Shown: piece after piece, positions 43,194 through 52,590 of the stretch
Layout: every line of letters starts with the position of its first letter
Position numbering within the stretch: the first letter of the stretch is position 1
The notes under the pieces: model-generated
Databases searched by the model: none
What the model saw: only the letters and a program-made list of their open reading frames with translations
What the model was told of the DNA's origin: nothing
Made by a program: the position numbers and the translations under genes
Assembly: GCA_036268995.1 (NCBI GenBank)
Contig: DATATB010000025.1
Span: 1-64,000 of the forward strand
Reading direction: 5' to 3'
Source: DATATB01 sp036268995
Lineage (GTDB): Bacteria > Planctomycetota > Planctomycetia > Pirellulales > PNKZ01
Length of the DNA: 64,000 nucleotides

Positions 43194-44381
43194 TCAAACC
43201 ATCTCGACAATCATCGCCACCGCGTTGCCGCCGCCCAGGCACAGCGCGGCCAGGCCGCGTTTGAGGCCGCGATGGTGCAAAGCGTATAGCAGCGTCACGA
43301 GCACGCGTGCTCCGCTGGCGCCGATCGGATGGCCCAGGGCAATGGCTCCGCCGTGGATGTTGGTTCGCTCTAGATCCAGCTCCAGCGGCTGGGCGCAGGC
43401 CAGGCATTGGGCCGCGAACGCTTCGTTCAGCTCGACCAGATCGATGTCCGACAGCTTGAGCCGCGCTTTGGCCAGCACGCGTTCGATGGCCGTGACCGGC
43501 GCGATGAAGATTTCCTTCGGCGCCACGCCGCTCGTGGCTGCGGCAACAATCCGGGCCTTCCAAGGCGTGCGGAATTCGGCCGCGGTGGCCTCGTCGGCCA
43601 CGACCACGGCGGCCCCGCCATCGCTGATTTGCGAAGCGTTGCCGGCCGTGACGGTCCGCGGCGGTCCGCGGTCCTCGAATGCCGGCCGCAGAGCCGCGAG
43701 CGAGGCGAGCGAAGTATCGGCCCGGGGGCCTTCGTCGCGTTCAACGAGAGTAGGGCCTTTTCGGCCCGGCACGCTCACCGGCACGATTTCGGCCCGAAAG
43801 GCTTCGCTCGCGATCGCCTGGGTCGCGCGGCTGTGGCTTTGCACGGCGAAACGGTCCTGCGCTTCGCGGCTAATCGTATAGCGGTCGGCAATGTAATCGG
43901 CCGATGCGCCCATACTGGCTTGCTCGAAGGGGCACCACAGCCCATCGTGAATCATCGAGTCCAGCGCCTGCTGATTGCCGAACTTCCAGCCCTCGCGGGC
44001 GTGCTTGAGCAAGAACGGCGCGCGGCTCATGCTTTCCATGCCGCCGGCCACGATCAGTCGGGCGTCGCCGGCGCGGATTTGCTGATCGGCCAGCATCACG
44101 GCCCGCAAGCCCGAGCCGCACATCATATTCACCGTGAGCGCCGAAACCGTGGGGGGCAAACCGGCTGCCATCGCGGCCTGCCGGGCCGGTGCTTGGCCCA
44201 GGCCGGCCGAGAGCACGTTGCCCATGATTACTTCGTCCACCCGCTGGCCCGGCAGGGCCGCGCGGCGCAGGGTTTCGGCTATCGCGGCGGCGCCTAATTG
44301 TGGCGCCTCGATCGTCGACAGGCCGCCGAGTATCTTGCCGATCGGCGTGCGGCAGCCGGCCAGGATCATGGTGTGTGGCAT
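43194..44381 (-). CDS. acetyl-CoA acetyltransferase (thiolase)
   Basis: A 395-residue thiolase that condenses or cleaves acyl-CoA. The nucleophile is Cys88 in NMMCGSGLRAV. GHPIGASGAR carries the catalytic His, and CLGGGNAVAM carries the second Cys near the C-terminus. The ATG at 44381 (MPHTMILAGCRTPIGK) has AAAGGA upstream; a longer frame to 44414 is unlikely to be used. It is divergent from the dienoyl-CoA-reductase-like gene, suggesting a shared fatty-acid role. Confidence 0.93.
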   Translation of the reverse strand: MPHTMILAGCRTPIGKILGGLSTIEAPQLGAAAIAETLRRAALPGQRVDEVIMGNVLSAGLGQAPARQAAMAAGLPPTVSALTVNMMCGSGLRAVMLADQQIRAGDARLIVAGGMESMSRAPFLLKHAREGWKFGNQQALDSMIHDGLWCPFEQASMGASADYIADRYTISREAQDRFAVQSHSRATQAIASEAFRAEIVPVSVPGRKGPTLVERDEGPRADTSLASLAALRPAFEDRGPPRTVTAGNASQISDGGAAVVVADEATAAEFRTPWKARIVAAATSGVAPKEIFIAPVTAIERVLAKARLKLSDIDLVELNEAFAAQCLACAQPLELDLERTNIHGGAIALGHPIGASGARVLVTLLYALHHRGLKRGLAALCLGGGNAVAMIVEMV

Positions 44382-44534
44382 GCGGATTTCCTTTCGATGG
44401 GGTTCCACAAACATTATAGCGCTACGAGTCCACAGCGATCGACTGCGGCCCGCTTCGCAGCGGCGAATTCATCGGATAGGCTATGATCCGCTCCCTCACG
44501 ATCTTGTCCCGTCGATTTTCTCGCATTGCACCAC

Positions 44535-45455
44535 ATGACGACCGCTGCCAGCACCGAAGGAATGCTCAAGCCGGGAAGCTTTTCGGGCCAGACCATCGTC
44601 ATCACCGGCGGCGGCACGGGTCTGGGCCGCGCGATGGGCCGGTATCTGCTCGAGCTCGGCGCCAACCTGGTCATCTGTGGACGCCGGGCCGATGTGATTG
44701 CCCAGGCCGCCGCTGAGTTGCAGCACGAGACGGGCGGCCAGGTGCTGGCCCGCGCGTGCGACGTGCGGATGGTCGAACAGGTCGAATCGCTATTGGATGC
44801 GGCCGCCGCGCGGTTTGGCAGCGTGCAAGGCCTGGTGAACAACGCGGCCGGCAATTTTATCTGCCCCACCGAGCGGCTGTCGTTCAATGCTTTTCACACG
44901 GTGGTGGATATCGTGCTTCGCGGCAGCATCAACTGCACGCTGGCGCAGGGCAAACGCTGGGTCGCTGCCGGCTCGGGCGGGGTGTTTTTGAACATCGTGG
45001 CTACGTACGCCGAGACGGGCTCGGCCTTCGTCGTGCCATCGGCCGTGGCCAAGTCCGGCGTACTGTCGCTCACGCGGTCGCTGGCGGCCGAGTGGGGCCG
45101 CTACGGTATTCGCTCGAACGCGATTGCTCCCGGTCCATTTCCCACCGAAGGCGCCTGGTCGCGGCTGATGCCCGGCGAGCTGGCCGCGCAGTTCAATCCG
45201 GCCCAGCACGTGCCGCTGGGTCGCGTCGGCGAACATCAGGAGCTGGCCAATCTGGCGGCTTATTTGCTTTCTGGTTTCAGCGCGTTCGTCAACGGTGCGT
45301 GCTTTACCATCGACGGCGGCGAGAGCGTGCAGAGCGCCGGCGAGTTCAATTATCTTTCGTCCCTGACGAGCGAGCAGTGGGACGCATTGCAAGCTCGGCT
45401 CAAGCCGAAGAAGCCGGCTGGCGATGCACCGGCACCGTCCGGAGACAAACAATGA
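44535..45455 (+). CDS. SDR-family oxidoreductase, 2,4-dienoyl-CoA reductase-like
   Basis: A 306-residue short-chain dehydrogenase. TGGGTGLGRAMG binds NADP, NNAAGNFI follows, and catalytic Tyr158 (TYAETGSAFVVPSA) and Lys173 are 15 residues apart, as in mitochondrial DECR1. DECR1 also shares SLAAEWG, PGPFPTEGA-like and SGEFN-like segments. It probably helps degrade unsaturated fatty acids. The start was set at ATG 44535. Its stop overlaps the aldo/keto reductase start (ATGA). Confidence 0.88.
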   Translation: MTTAASTEGMLKPGSFSGQTIVITGGGTGLGRAMGRYLLELGANLVICGRRADVIAQAAAELQHETGGQVLARACDVRMVEQVESLLDAAAARFGSVQGLVNNAAGNFICPTERLSFNAFHTVVDIVLRGSINCTLAQGKRWVAAGSGGVFLNIVATYAETGSAFVVPSAVAKSGVLSLTRSLAAEWGRYGIRSNAIAPGPFPTEGAWSRLMPGELAAQFNPAQHVPLGRVGEHQELANLAAYLLSGFSAFVNGACFTIDGGESVQSAGEFNYLSSLTSEQWDALQARLKPKKPAGDAPAPSGDKQ

Positions 45456-46444
45456 GCGAACCTTCCGCATCGGCCGCCATGGAATACCGCCTGCTGGGCG
45501 CTAGCGGCATCCGCGTGTCGGCCGTGGCACTGGGCTGCTGGCCGATTGCCGGCATGACCAGCGGCGGCGTCACCGATCGCGACAGCCTGGCCACGATCGA
45601 TGCCTGCTTCGAATTGGGCATCAATTTTCTCGACACGGCCTATGCCTACGGCATGCAGGGCGAGAGCGAACGGCTGATCGGGCAGGCCCTGGCCGGCCGC
45701 CGCGACCAGATGGTGATTGCCACCAAAGGCGGCATTCATTGGCAGCCGGGCCGGAAACAAATGCTCGATGCTCGGCCCGAGACGCTCGTGCGCGAGTGCG
45801 AAGAGAGCCTCGACCGGCTGCGGACCGACCACGTCGACCTGCTCTACCTGCACGCCCCCGATCCCACAACGCCCCTGGCCGACAGCGCTGCGGCGCTGGC
45901 CGAACTGTGCCTGCAAGGCAAGGCGCGCGCGGTGGGCGTTTCGAATCTTTCATTGGAGCAACTCCGCGAGTTCGCCAGCATTTGTCCGATCGCGGCCTTT
46001 CAGCCGGCGTACAACATGCTCGACCGCAGCATCGAGCAAGACACGCTTCCCTGGTGTCGCGAGCGCAATATCTCGGTGGTTGTGTACTGGCCGCTGGTGA
46101 AAGGCTTGCTGGCTGGTGGCCTGGCCCGCGATCATGTGTTTCCGACCACCGACAGCCGGCACAAATATCCGATGTTCGTGGGCGACGAATATCAGCGCAA
46201 CTTGGATCTGGTGGATCAACTCCGGCCGATCGCCACCGAGTGCGGCCGCTCGGTGGCGCAGTTGGTCATCAACTGGACGATTCACCAGCCCGGCATCACC
46301 AGTGCGCTGTGTGGCGCCAAGCGGCCCGATCAAATTTGCGAAAACGCGTTGGGCGCCGGCTGGCAGCTCACGCCAGATCAGATTGCCCGGATCGACGCCG
46401 CCCTGGCTGCTCGCGGCAAGGCGGCCAGCCGCATGCCCGTGTGA
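45452..46444 (+). CDS. aldo/keto reductase
   Basis: This 330-residue NADPH-dependent (beta/alpha)8 oxidoreductase begins at the ATGA overlap with the preceding gene. GCWPIAGMTSGG, FLDTAYAYG (catalytic Tyr), VIATKGG (Lys), LLYLHAPDP (His) and VGVSNLSLEQL mark the family. The substrate is unknown. Co-translation with the dienoyl-CoA-reductase-like gene hints at a shared lipid or detoxification pathway. Confidence 0.92.
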   Translation: MSEPSASAAMEYRLLGASGIRVSAVALGCWPIAGMTSGGVTDRDSLATIDACFELGINFLDTAYAYGMQGESERLIGQALAGRRDQMVIATKGGIHWQPGRKQMLDARPETLVRECEESLDRLRTDHVDLLYLHAPDPTTPLADSAAALAELCLQGKARAVGVSNLSLEQLREFASICPIAAFQPAYNMLDRSIEQDTLPWCRERNISVVVYWPLVKGLLAGGLARDHVFPTTDSRHKYPMFVGDEYQRNLDLVDQLRPIATECGRSVAQLVINWTIHQPGITSALCGAKRPDQICENALGAGWQLTPDQIARIDAALAARGKAASRMPV

Positions 46445-46473
46445 CACGCCGATCACAGAGAAGAAGAGCAAAC

Positions 46474-46614
46474 GACCACGGATTTCACGGATGGCACGGA
46501 TAAAAGGAATTGATGGTTACCGGGCGTGCCCACGGCTAGCGGTCGAGTTGCCCCAATAGCCTCGAATTCTGGCATTTTCTTTGTAAATCCGTGTCATCCG
46601 TGAAATCCGTGGTC
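46474..46614. repeat. dispersed inverted-repeat hairpin element, copy 2
   Basis: The left arm 46474-46501 and right arm 46587-46614 match as inverted copies at 27 of 28 positions, with core CCACGGATTTCACGGATG. The 85-bp interior ends in AAAAGG and GGCATTTTCTTT words that form the short loop of copy 1 (19696-19767), so copy 1 looks like an internally deleted relative. It lies between convergent gene ends. Confidence 0.88.
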
Positions 46615-46647
46615 ACGGCTTCTTCTTTGGCTTAGTCGAGGCGACGA

Positions 46648-47916
46648 TCACTTGCCGATCGGCGGCACGGCAATCATATCGAGCGTGATCGTGCGTCCGG
46701 CTTTGGCCACGCCGGCGACCGGAGCCTTGCTGGCGGCCGGCGGACGAGCAGGGTCGTAGTATTTCGGCCGCATCGCGTTCAACTGGTTGCTGGCGTCGTC
46801 ATCGCTGACGTAATACGTCGCCTTGGCCAGGTGCCGGAAGTCGCTGCCGGTTTGCGGTAGCAGCTTGCCGAGCTGATCGAAGATGCTGCTCACTTGGGCC
46901 GCCCCATCGCCGGCACCATCCGAGTACAGCCCAGAGAAGTAAATCAACTTCGGGGCACTCGCCATTGTTACGCGGCTAAAAACGGGTGAGGGCTTCATGC
47001 CCGGCGGCGTGAAGTAGTTGACATCGCCCGTCGGGCTGGGCTGATGGGGGCGGTCCTCGTAAGCGATCAGTTCGATTTCAATCGGCCCCTTCATGGTCCA
47101 TTCAACCATTACAACGGGCGGCGTGGGAATAGGCGAAAAGAAGGCGTCGATCCTCTGCCGGACTTCGGCCGCGCGTGACATCGGCTGCAAGAAACACTTC
47201 ACCTGCACCACGTTTTCGCGGCTGATTGGCAGTGATTTTAATGTGGCATCGAGACTTTCGAGCGTGGCCGTAGTGGCCGCCGGCAAATCGCCGGGCTTGG
47301 CATCGCCCGAGATGAAAGCGATTGGAGCTTTTGGCACAAGCAGCATCGAGAAGTGCCGCCTGCGCGCGGCTGGCATTTCGCCTGTCGCGGGCTTCTTTGC
47401 GTCGCGCGCGGTGAAATAGTCGCTCCAGTATTCATTAAGATACTTCGTCGCTGAGGCTTGGTCGGTACACGCCACGGCATCGACACCCACCAGAGCCCGC
47501 GGGTTGGGCAAGCGGGTCTGAACAAAGCTGACGGCCGGCAACGTTTTCGCATTGTGATATCGCTTTGCCAACTCGCCGCGCACGCGAGCGGCCAATTCTG
47601 TGCTCGCGACGTAAAAGTTCAACTTCGCCACTCGATCGGGCGAAGTGCCGGCCGCTGACAACGTCCGATCCAGCCGCTCGAACAACATGCGGATCTGCTG
47701 ACCGGGATCGTCTGCCGATCGATCCTCGGGATCGCGTGACAGCAATTGTTCCGTGAACACCAGCGGCGACGAGCGGTCGACCACAACCGCCTGCGACATA
47801 CCCGCCGTCGGATCTGGTGCGATCGAAACCAACTCGGCCGCCCGCGCGCCATCGGCCAGTGCCAGACAGGCCAGGCCAACGCATGTCAGAATTACCGCTT
47901 CCAGTCGAATATTCAT
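46648..47916 (-). CDS. secreted protein with three RidA (YjgF/UK114) domains
   Basis: The 422-residue product starts with a signal peptide (MNIRLEAVILTCVGLACLAL ... ARA). Three RidA-like domains follow, at about 30-150, 165-285 and 300-420, each with the hydrophobic strand-helix pattern. Segments such as VAKLNFYVAS, VVQVKCFLQP and LAKATYYVSD occupy the same position in each unit. RidA proteins deaminate reactive enamines in the cytoplasm, so an exported triple version is unusual. The frame stays open upstream to 48189 without sense. Confidence 0.8.
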   Translation of the reverse strand: MNIRLEAVILTCVGLACLALADGARAAELVSIAPDPTAGMSQAVVVDRSSPLVFTEQLLSRDPEDRSADDPGQQIRMLFERLDRTLSAAGTSPDRVAKLNFYVASTELAARVRGELAKRYHNAKTLPAVSFVQTRLPNPRALVGVDAVACTDQASATKYLNEYWSDYFTARDAKKPATGEMPAARRRHFSMLLVPKAPIAFISGDAKPGDLPAATTATLESLDATLKSLPISRENVVQVKCFLQPMSRAAEVRQRIDAFFSPIPTPPVVMVEWTMKGPIEIELIAYEDRPHQPSPTGDVNYFTPPGMKPSPVFSRVTMASAPKLIYFSGLYSDGAGDGAAQVSSIFDQLGKLLPQTGSDFRHLAKATYYVSDDDASNQLNAMRPKYYDPARPPAASKAPVAGVAKAGRTITLDMIAVPPIGK

Positions 47917-47956
47917 GTAGCCTGCCCTGTGATTGCAAAGTGCCTGCAAAGCGGTC

Positions 47957-47986
47957 TTACGCGATTTCGTCAGCGGGCAGTATAAT
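47957..47986 (+). promoter_or_regulatory. putative promoter of the small secreted protein gene
   Basis: A perfect TATAAT lies at 47981-47986. The best -35 candidate is the weak TTACGC at 47957-47962 (18-bp spacing). The start would lie about 68 nt before the ATG, with a hairpin in the leader. Confidence 0.5.
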
Positions 47987-48008
47987 CCGCTGCGAGGGCT
48001 AAAATAGC

Positions 48009-48026
48009 CGGCACATTCATGTGCCG
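48009..48026 (+). repeat. leader hairpin related to the 25044 terminator
   Basis: CGGCACA-TTCA-TGTGCCG forms a 7-bp stem. The surrounding 22 bp (48005-48026) equal 25040-25061 except for two changes that compensate each other in the stem. Confidence 0.7.
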
Positions 48027-48060
48027 AAGCATGGCCTTGAGTTTTCAAGGAGGGAACACG

Positions 48061-48300
48061 ATGCGACAATTGTTTGCCATCGGTGCATTGGCAGCCTTGC
48101 TGTGGCTTTTGCCGGCCGGCAGTGCCCAGGCCTGGCACGGTTATGGATATGGTTACCCACATCCGCCGGCGTATGGGTTCCGGCCTCATCTGGGTGTTTA
48201 TTTCGGTGCACCGGCACCGCCGCCGCCGGTCTATCCGTATGCGGTTCCGCCCAGAGTGATGATTTCGGCCCCCGCGCCGTCGATTTGGCTGCGATTATAA
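48061..48300 (+). CDS. small secreted Gly/Pro/Tyr-rich protein
   Basis: A 79-residue protein with a signal peptide (MRQLFAIGALAALLWLLPAG, cleavage near AQA-W). A short low-complexity region follows (HGYGYGYPHPPAYG, PAPPPPVYPYAVPP). AAGGAGG sits at ideal spacing before the ATG, making this one of the strongest ribosome-binding sites in the window. The function is unknown. Such peptides may coat the surface or be fragments of larger Tyr/Pro-rich envelope proteins. Confidence 0.75.
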   Translation: MRQLFAIGALAALLWLLPAGSAQAWHGYGYGYPHPPAYGFRPHLGVYFGAPAPPPPVYPYAVPPRVMISAPAPSIWLRL

Positions 48301-48332
48301 CGGCGCCGCGCGTCGGTAATCGCCGGAACGGT

Positions 48333-48376
48333 AAAAAAAGAAGTCCACTCGCCGCTAGGCAGCGAGTGGACTTTTT
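48333..48376. terminator. bidirectional rho-independent terminator
   Basis: AAGTCCACTCGC (48341-48352) pairs perfectly with GCGAGTGGACTT (48362-48373). A T run follows on the plus strand, and an A run (48334-48339) gives U residues on the minus strand. It separates the convergent small secreted protein gene and the AT-hook protein gene. Confidence 0.92.
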
Positions 48377-48400
48377 GCGTTCGTCATGCCCGCAGCGGCG

Positions 48401-48763
48401 TTACTGGAGCTTGGATAGCGCGTCGATCGCTTGCCGCGCGGCGTCCAACGATCCGGCCTGATCGGCCAGGCGTTTGGCTTCGACCAGCAGCGACATCGGA
48501 AAGCTCGTTTCGCCCGAAACATTACGAGGGGGCCGACCGGGACCGCGGCGGCCGCGCTTGGCGGACTTGGCAGCGGGGTTCGCGGCATGTTGCATCCGCG
48601 CTTTGACGTTGCTGACCAACGTCGGCGTGACTTTCACTTTCTTTTCCGCCAATGCGTTGACGACTTCCGTCGGCCCGGCGTTCGGATTCGCTGTGAAGTA
48701 CTCGCGAATCATAGCGCTCTTGTTGCCGCGTCGTTTTCGCCGAGGCTTGGTCACCGTCGCCAT
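48401..48763 (-). CDS. small basic putative DNA-binding protein with AT-hook
   Basis: The 120-residue product starts MATVTKPRRKRRGNKSAMIR. A conserved-looking helical module (REYFTANPNAGPTEVVNALA, VKVTPTLVSNVKARM) resembles a winged-helix or HTH unit, followed by RRGPGRPPR, an AT-hook-like minor-groove motif. The C-terminus is helical. I recall similar proteins from planctomycetes, but no function is established. The start at 48763 is preferred over the longer frame to 48868. Confidence 0.7.
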   Translation of the reverse strand: MATVTKPRRKRRGNKSAMIREYFTANPNAGPTEVVNALAEKKVKVTPTLVSNVKARMQHAANPAAKSAKRGRRGPGRPPRNVSGETSFPMSLLVEAKRLADQAGSLDAARQAIDALSKLQ

Positions 48764-49437
48764 CTCAGGACTCCAATTGAAAGGAAATGAAAGGGGTTGC
48801 ATTTTGCAGATGGATGTTTGGTGAGCGTCCACACTTTCAAGTCGCTCTGGCGCGATCTTGAAGATCATTTCATCGCGTCACCAAACGGATTGATAAAAGA
48901 TAGAATATGACCGATGCGCGCCATTGACTAGGGGGAATACTCTAATTGCAACGGCCGCAGACTGCGATCGTGCAAACATTGCTTCGATCAATCAGTCATC
49001 ACGCAGCAGCGATCGCCGACCGTGAATCATTAGCTATGAATTGAGTGGCGTATCGGTGTCCTTACACGTCTCACTTGCCGCGTCCTCGGCATCCCGCCGC
49101 GCTGATGCCGCAATGGCCGAAAAATATTTTGTTCAGACGGCGCGCAGTGCGACGCTTAATTCTTCGCGGAGGTGCGTCGCTATGCTTGACAAGGATTGCC
49201 GTCGGCCAGCATTTGTGGGTTTTTAAACCCACCCGTCGGCAGGGACACACGTGCCGATCGTGACCTGCCTTAGCCTTGCCAGCCGCCGAGCCGCGTTCGT
49301 CTTCAATCCTGGTTTCGATTGCCGCCCCTCGGCTGAATGCTCAGGGTTGCTTGCACCAATGCGGCTGTTATTCTGGGGGTTCAAGTGTCCCGTGATGGGT
49401 GGTGAGTTTGAGTGCCGTGTAACATTTTGGATCCATC
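48764..49437. other. 674-bp region without a supported gene
   Basis: Short open frames occur but none has a ribosome-binding site or recognisable sequence. A perfect hairpin GTGGGTTT-TT-AAACCCAC lies at 49215-49232, and AT-rich stretches around 48890-48950 may hold promoters for the leftward AT-hook gene. Confidence 0.5.
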
Positions 49438-52400
49438 ATGCACAATTGCTCGTGTTCCCGACGTTCAATGCTGCTCCGCTGCCTCCAAACGCGGCCTGGT
49501 CGCAGCCGCCAAGCGTTTTCAATTCAGGCATCGTCCGCACTGGCGTTTTTCCTGCTGCTGGGCACGAATCCTGTGTGCGATGCACAATCGCCAGCGCCCA
49601 AGCCGGTTACCGCTCCAACACCCAGCGAGCCGGATCGATATGCCCATGCCGGGCTGCCGGCGGTCGATGCAGCCCGGGCCATGACCGTGCCGCCGGGCTT
49701 TTCGGTCAAAGTGTTTGCGGCCGAACCCGACATTCGGCAACCGGTGGCTATGGCCATCGACGATCGCGGCCGGCTGTGGGTGGCCGAAAACTATTCCTAT
49801 CCTGTGCGTGTGCCCGAGGACCAGGCCCACGACCGGATTCTGATCTTCGAAGACACCGATGGCGACGGCCATTTCGACCGGCGAAAGGTGTTCGCCGAAA
49901 AGCTGAACATGGTCAGCGGGCTGGAGCTGGGCTTTGGCGGCGTTTGGGTGGGGGCGGCGCCGCAGTTTCTATTCATTCCCGACGCCGATGGCGACGACCG
50001 GCCCGACGGCCCGCCGCGCGTGGTGCTCGACGGCTGGGGCCTGCAAGACACGCAGGAGACGCTCAACACGTTTTCCTGGGGTCCCGACGGCTGGCTCTAT
50101 GGCTGCCACGGAGTGTTCACGCATTCACGCGTCGGCAAACCGGGCACGCCCGATGCCCAGCGTACGCCGATCAACGCCGGCATTTGGCGCTATCACCCGC
50201 GGCAGAAGCGGTTCGAGGTGTTTGCGCATGGCACGAGCAATCCCTGGGGTTTTGATTTCAATGATCGCGGCCAGGCATTTCTCACCGCGTGTGTGATTCC
50301 GCACCTGTATCACGTGATTCAAGGGGGTCGCTACTTTCGCCAGGCCGGCCAGCACTTCAACCCTTACACCTATGACGATATCAAAACCATCGCCGTCCAT
50401 CGCCACTGGGTCGGCGGCTCGCCGCATTCCGGCAATGCCATGAGCGACTCGGCCGGCGGCGGCCATGCCCACGCCGGCGCGATGCTCTATTTGGGTGGCG
50501 CCTGGCCCGCGGAGTATCGCGACCAGCTTTTCATGAACAACATCCACGGCGCCCGGATCAACATGGATTTGCTTTCGCAGTCCGGCTCGGGCTACATCGG
50601 CAACCGCGGCCCCGACTTTTTGCTGTCGAACGATTCGTGGTCACAAATCCTGAATCTGCAATACGGCCCGGACGGCCAGGTCTACATGATCGACTGGTAC
50701 GATCGCAACCAGTGCCATCATCGCGAACAGGAAGTACACGATCGCTCCAACGGCCGCATCTACAAGGTGGTGTATGGCAATCCCAAGCCAGTGCATGTGG
50801 ACCTGAAAAAGCTCACCACGGCCCAGCTCGTCGATTTGCAACTGAATGCCAACGATTGGTATGTGCGCCACGCCCGCCGAATTCTCCAGGAGCGTGGAGC
50901 CGATGCCGAAGCTGCGAGCCGGCTCAAAACGATTCTTGCTGACAACTCCGCCGACACGCGCCGCCTGCGGGCTCTGTGGTGTCTGCACGTGATTCGTGCG
51001 GCCGACGAAGCGCTGCTGACAAAAATGCTCGCTGACCCCAGCCCCTGGGTTCGCGGCTGGGCCATTCAATTGCTCTTCGAAAATCCAGACCGGCAATTGT
51101 CGGCCGAGTTGTCTGACAAGTTGGCTCAAATGGCACGTGGCGATGACTCGCCGGTCGTGCGCTTGTACCTGGCGTCGGTTTGCGGCCGGATGTCGCATGC
51201 AGCCCGTTGGCCGATTCTTGCCGGCCTCCTTTCGCACGCCGACGACGTCAAGGATCACAATTTGCCGCTGATGTATTGGTACGCGATCGAGCCGCTGGCA
51301 CCCGATAGTCCGCGGCGCTTGCTGGAACTGGCCAGCGGCGGGCGCATTCCGCTATTGGTCGAGTACAGCGTGCGGCGCATCGGCTCTTTGGGATCGCCCG
51401 AGGCGATTGAGCTGCTGGTCGAATCGTTAGGCCGGGCCGACGCCGGCAAGCGGCAGTTATTTCTCGACGGCCTGGATCTTTCGCTCCGCGGCCGGCGGCA
51501 AGTACCGATGCCGCCCAGTTGGCCCGCCGTTGCCAAAACGCTACGGGCCAGCGGTGATGTGCGATTGCAAGATACCGCGCTGGCGCTAGCCGCCACGTTT
51601 GGCGATGCGCACGCCGCCAATGAACTGCTGGCTCTCGTGACAGATCGTCACGCCGAAAAGTCGCGGCGCGAAAAGGCGCTGGCCGCGCTGCTCAAAGTCC
51701 GCGTGCCGCAGTTGGAGCCGCTACTGCTCAAGCTGCTCGACGACGAAGCCATGCGCGCTCCAGCGTTGCGTGCGTTGGCCGCTTACGGTGATCCACAAGC
51801 ACCTGCAGCAATTCTGAATTTCTATTCGCACCTGTCGTCGCTCGAAAAGCAGGACGCCCTGGCCACGCTGGCGTCGCGCGTCGGTTATGCCCGCCAACTG
51901 CTGGCGGCGCTGGAGCGCAAGGCGATTCCGGCGTCCGATCTCTCGGCCGAGCTAATGCGACAACTGCGCAATTTCAAGGACGCGAAACTCGACGAGCAGA
52001 TCGAGCGGTCCTGGGGTACACTGCGTGAAACGGCCGCGGACAAGGCCAAACTCATCACGCACTACAAGGCGCTAGCCGGCAATCGCTCGCTGCCGACGCC
52101 CGATCCCGCGCTGGGCCGGGCCGTGTTCGCCCGCACCTGCCAGCAGTGTCACACGATGTTTGGCACTGGCGGCAAAGTGGGGCCGGAACTCACCGGCTCG
52201 AATCGCGCCAACCTCGACTATCTGCTCTCGAACGTCGTCGATCCCAGCGCCGTGATCGGCCGCGATTACGTCGCCCAAATCATTCTGATGGACGATGGCC
52301 GGCTGCTGACCGGCCTGGTGCGCGGCGAGGATTCCGACTCGCTGACGCTGGTCACGGCCAATGACACGATCGTGGTTCCCAAAAATGAAATCGAACAGCG

Positions 52401-52542
52401 GACTACGAGCAAAAGCTCAATGATGCCCGACGACATCCTCAAGCCGCTTACCGACGAGCAAGTGCGTGCGCTGATCGCCTACATGGCCAGCCCGCGGCAG
52501 GTACCCCTTCCGCCCGGGACCGCCGTCAGCGTAAAACGGTAG
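49438..52542 (+). CDS. PVC-type heme-binding membrane-bound dehydrogenase
   Basis: The 1034-residue secreted protein has a hydrophobic export segment (about 30-48). A beta-propeller region (about 80-450; GFSVKVFAAEPDIRQPVAMA, GRLWVAENYSYP) is followed by HEAT-like helical repeats (470-850) and a C-terminal cytochrome c domain with CQQCH at 901-905. It probably oxidises a sugar or other organic substrate in the periplasm. This architecture is a hallmark of Planctomycetota and relatives. ATG at 49468 is an alternative start. Confidence 0.9.
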   Translation: MHNCSCSRRSMLLRCLQTRPGRSRQAFSIQASSALAFFLLLGTNPVCDAQSPAPKPVTAPTPSEPDRYAHAGLPAVDAARAMTVPPGFSVKVFAAEPDIRQPVAMAIDDRGRLWVAENYSYPVRVPEDQAHDRILIFEDTDGDGHFDRRKVFAEKLNMVSGLELGFGGVWVGAAPQFLFIPDADGDDRPDGPPRVVLDGWGLQDTQETLNTFSWGPDGWLYGCHGVFTHSRVGKPGTPDAQRTPINAGIWRYHPRQKRFEVFAHGTSNPWGFDFNDRGQAFLTACVIPHLYHVIQGGRYFRQAGQHFNPYTYDDIKTIAVHRHWVGGSPHSGNAMSDSAGGGHAHAGAMLYLGGAWPAEYRDQLFMNNIHGARINMDLLSQSGSGYIGNRGPDFLLSNDSWSQILNLQYGPDGQVYMIDWYDRNQCHHREQEVHDRSNGRIYKVVYGNPKPVHVDLKKLTTAQLVDLQLNANDWYVRHARRILQERGADAEAASRLKTILADNSADTRRLRALWCLHVIRAADEALLTKMLADPSPWVRGWAIQLLFENPDRQLSAELSDKLAQMARGDDSPVVRLYLASVCGRMSHAARWPILAGLLSHADDVKDHNLPLMYWYAIEPLAPDSPRRLLELASGGRIPLLVEYSVRRIGSLGSPEAIELLVESLGRADAGKRQLFLDGLDLSLRGRRQVPMPPSWPAVAKTLRASGDVRLQDTALALAATFGDAHAANELLALVTDRHAEKSRREKALAALLKVRVPQLEPLLLKLLDDEAMRAPALRALAAYGDPQAPAAILNFYSHLSSLEKQDALATLASRVGYARQLLAALERKAIPASDLSAELMRQLRNFKDAKLDEQIERSWGTLRETAADKAKLITHYKALAGNRSLPTPDPALGRAVFARTCQQCHTMFGTGGKVGPELTGSNRANLDYLLSNVVDPSAVIGRDYVAQIILMDDGRLLTGLVRGEDSDSLTLVTANDTIVVPKNEIEQRTTSKSSMMPDDILKPLTDEQVRALIAYMASPRQVPLPPGTAVSVKR

Positions 52543-52543
52543 C

Positions 52544-52560
52544 CGGGGCTCTCAGCCCCG
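52544..52560 (+). repeat. short GC hairpin after the heme-protein gene
   Basis: CGGGGCT and AGCCCCG pair around CTC immediately after the stop codon. No T run follows, so it may stabilise the 3' end or be a dispersed repeat rather than a true terminator. Confidence 0.5.
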
Positions 52561-52590
52561 TGCACCTGGCATTTGTGAGCGTGTGGCGCG

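Noticed and set aside
49041..49263. Small plus-strand open frames before the heme-protein gene
   Set aside because: There is no ribosome-binding site, no recognisable sequence, and overlapping frames of equal quality.
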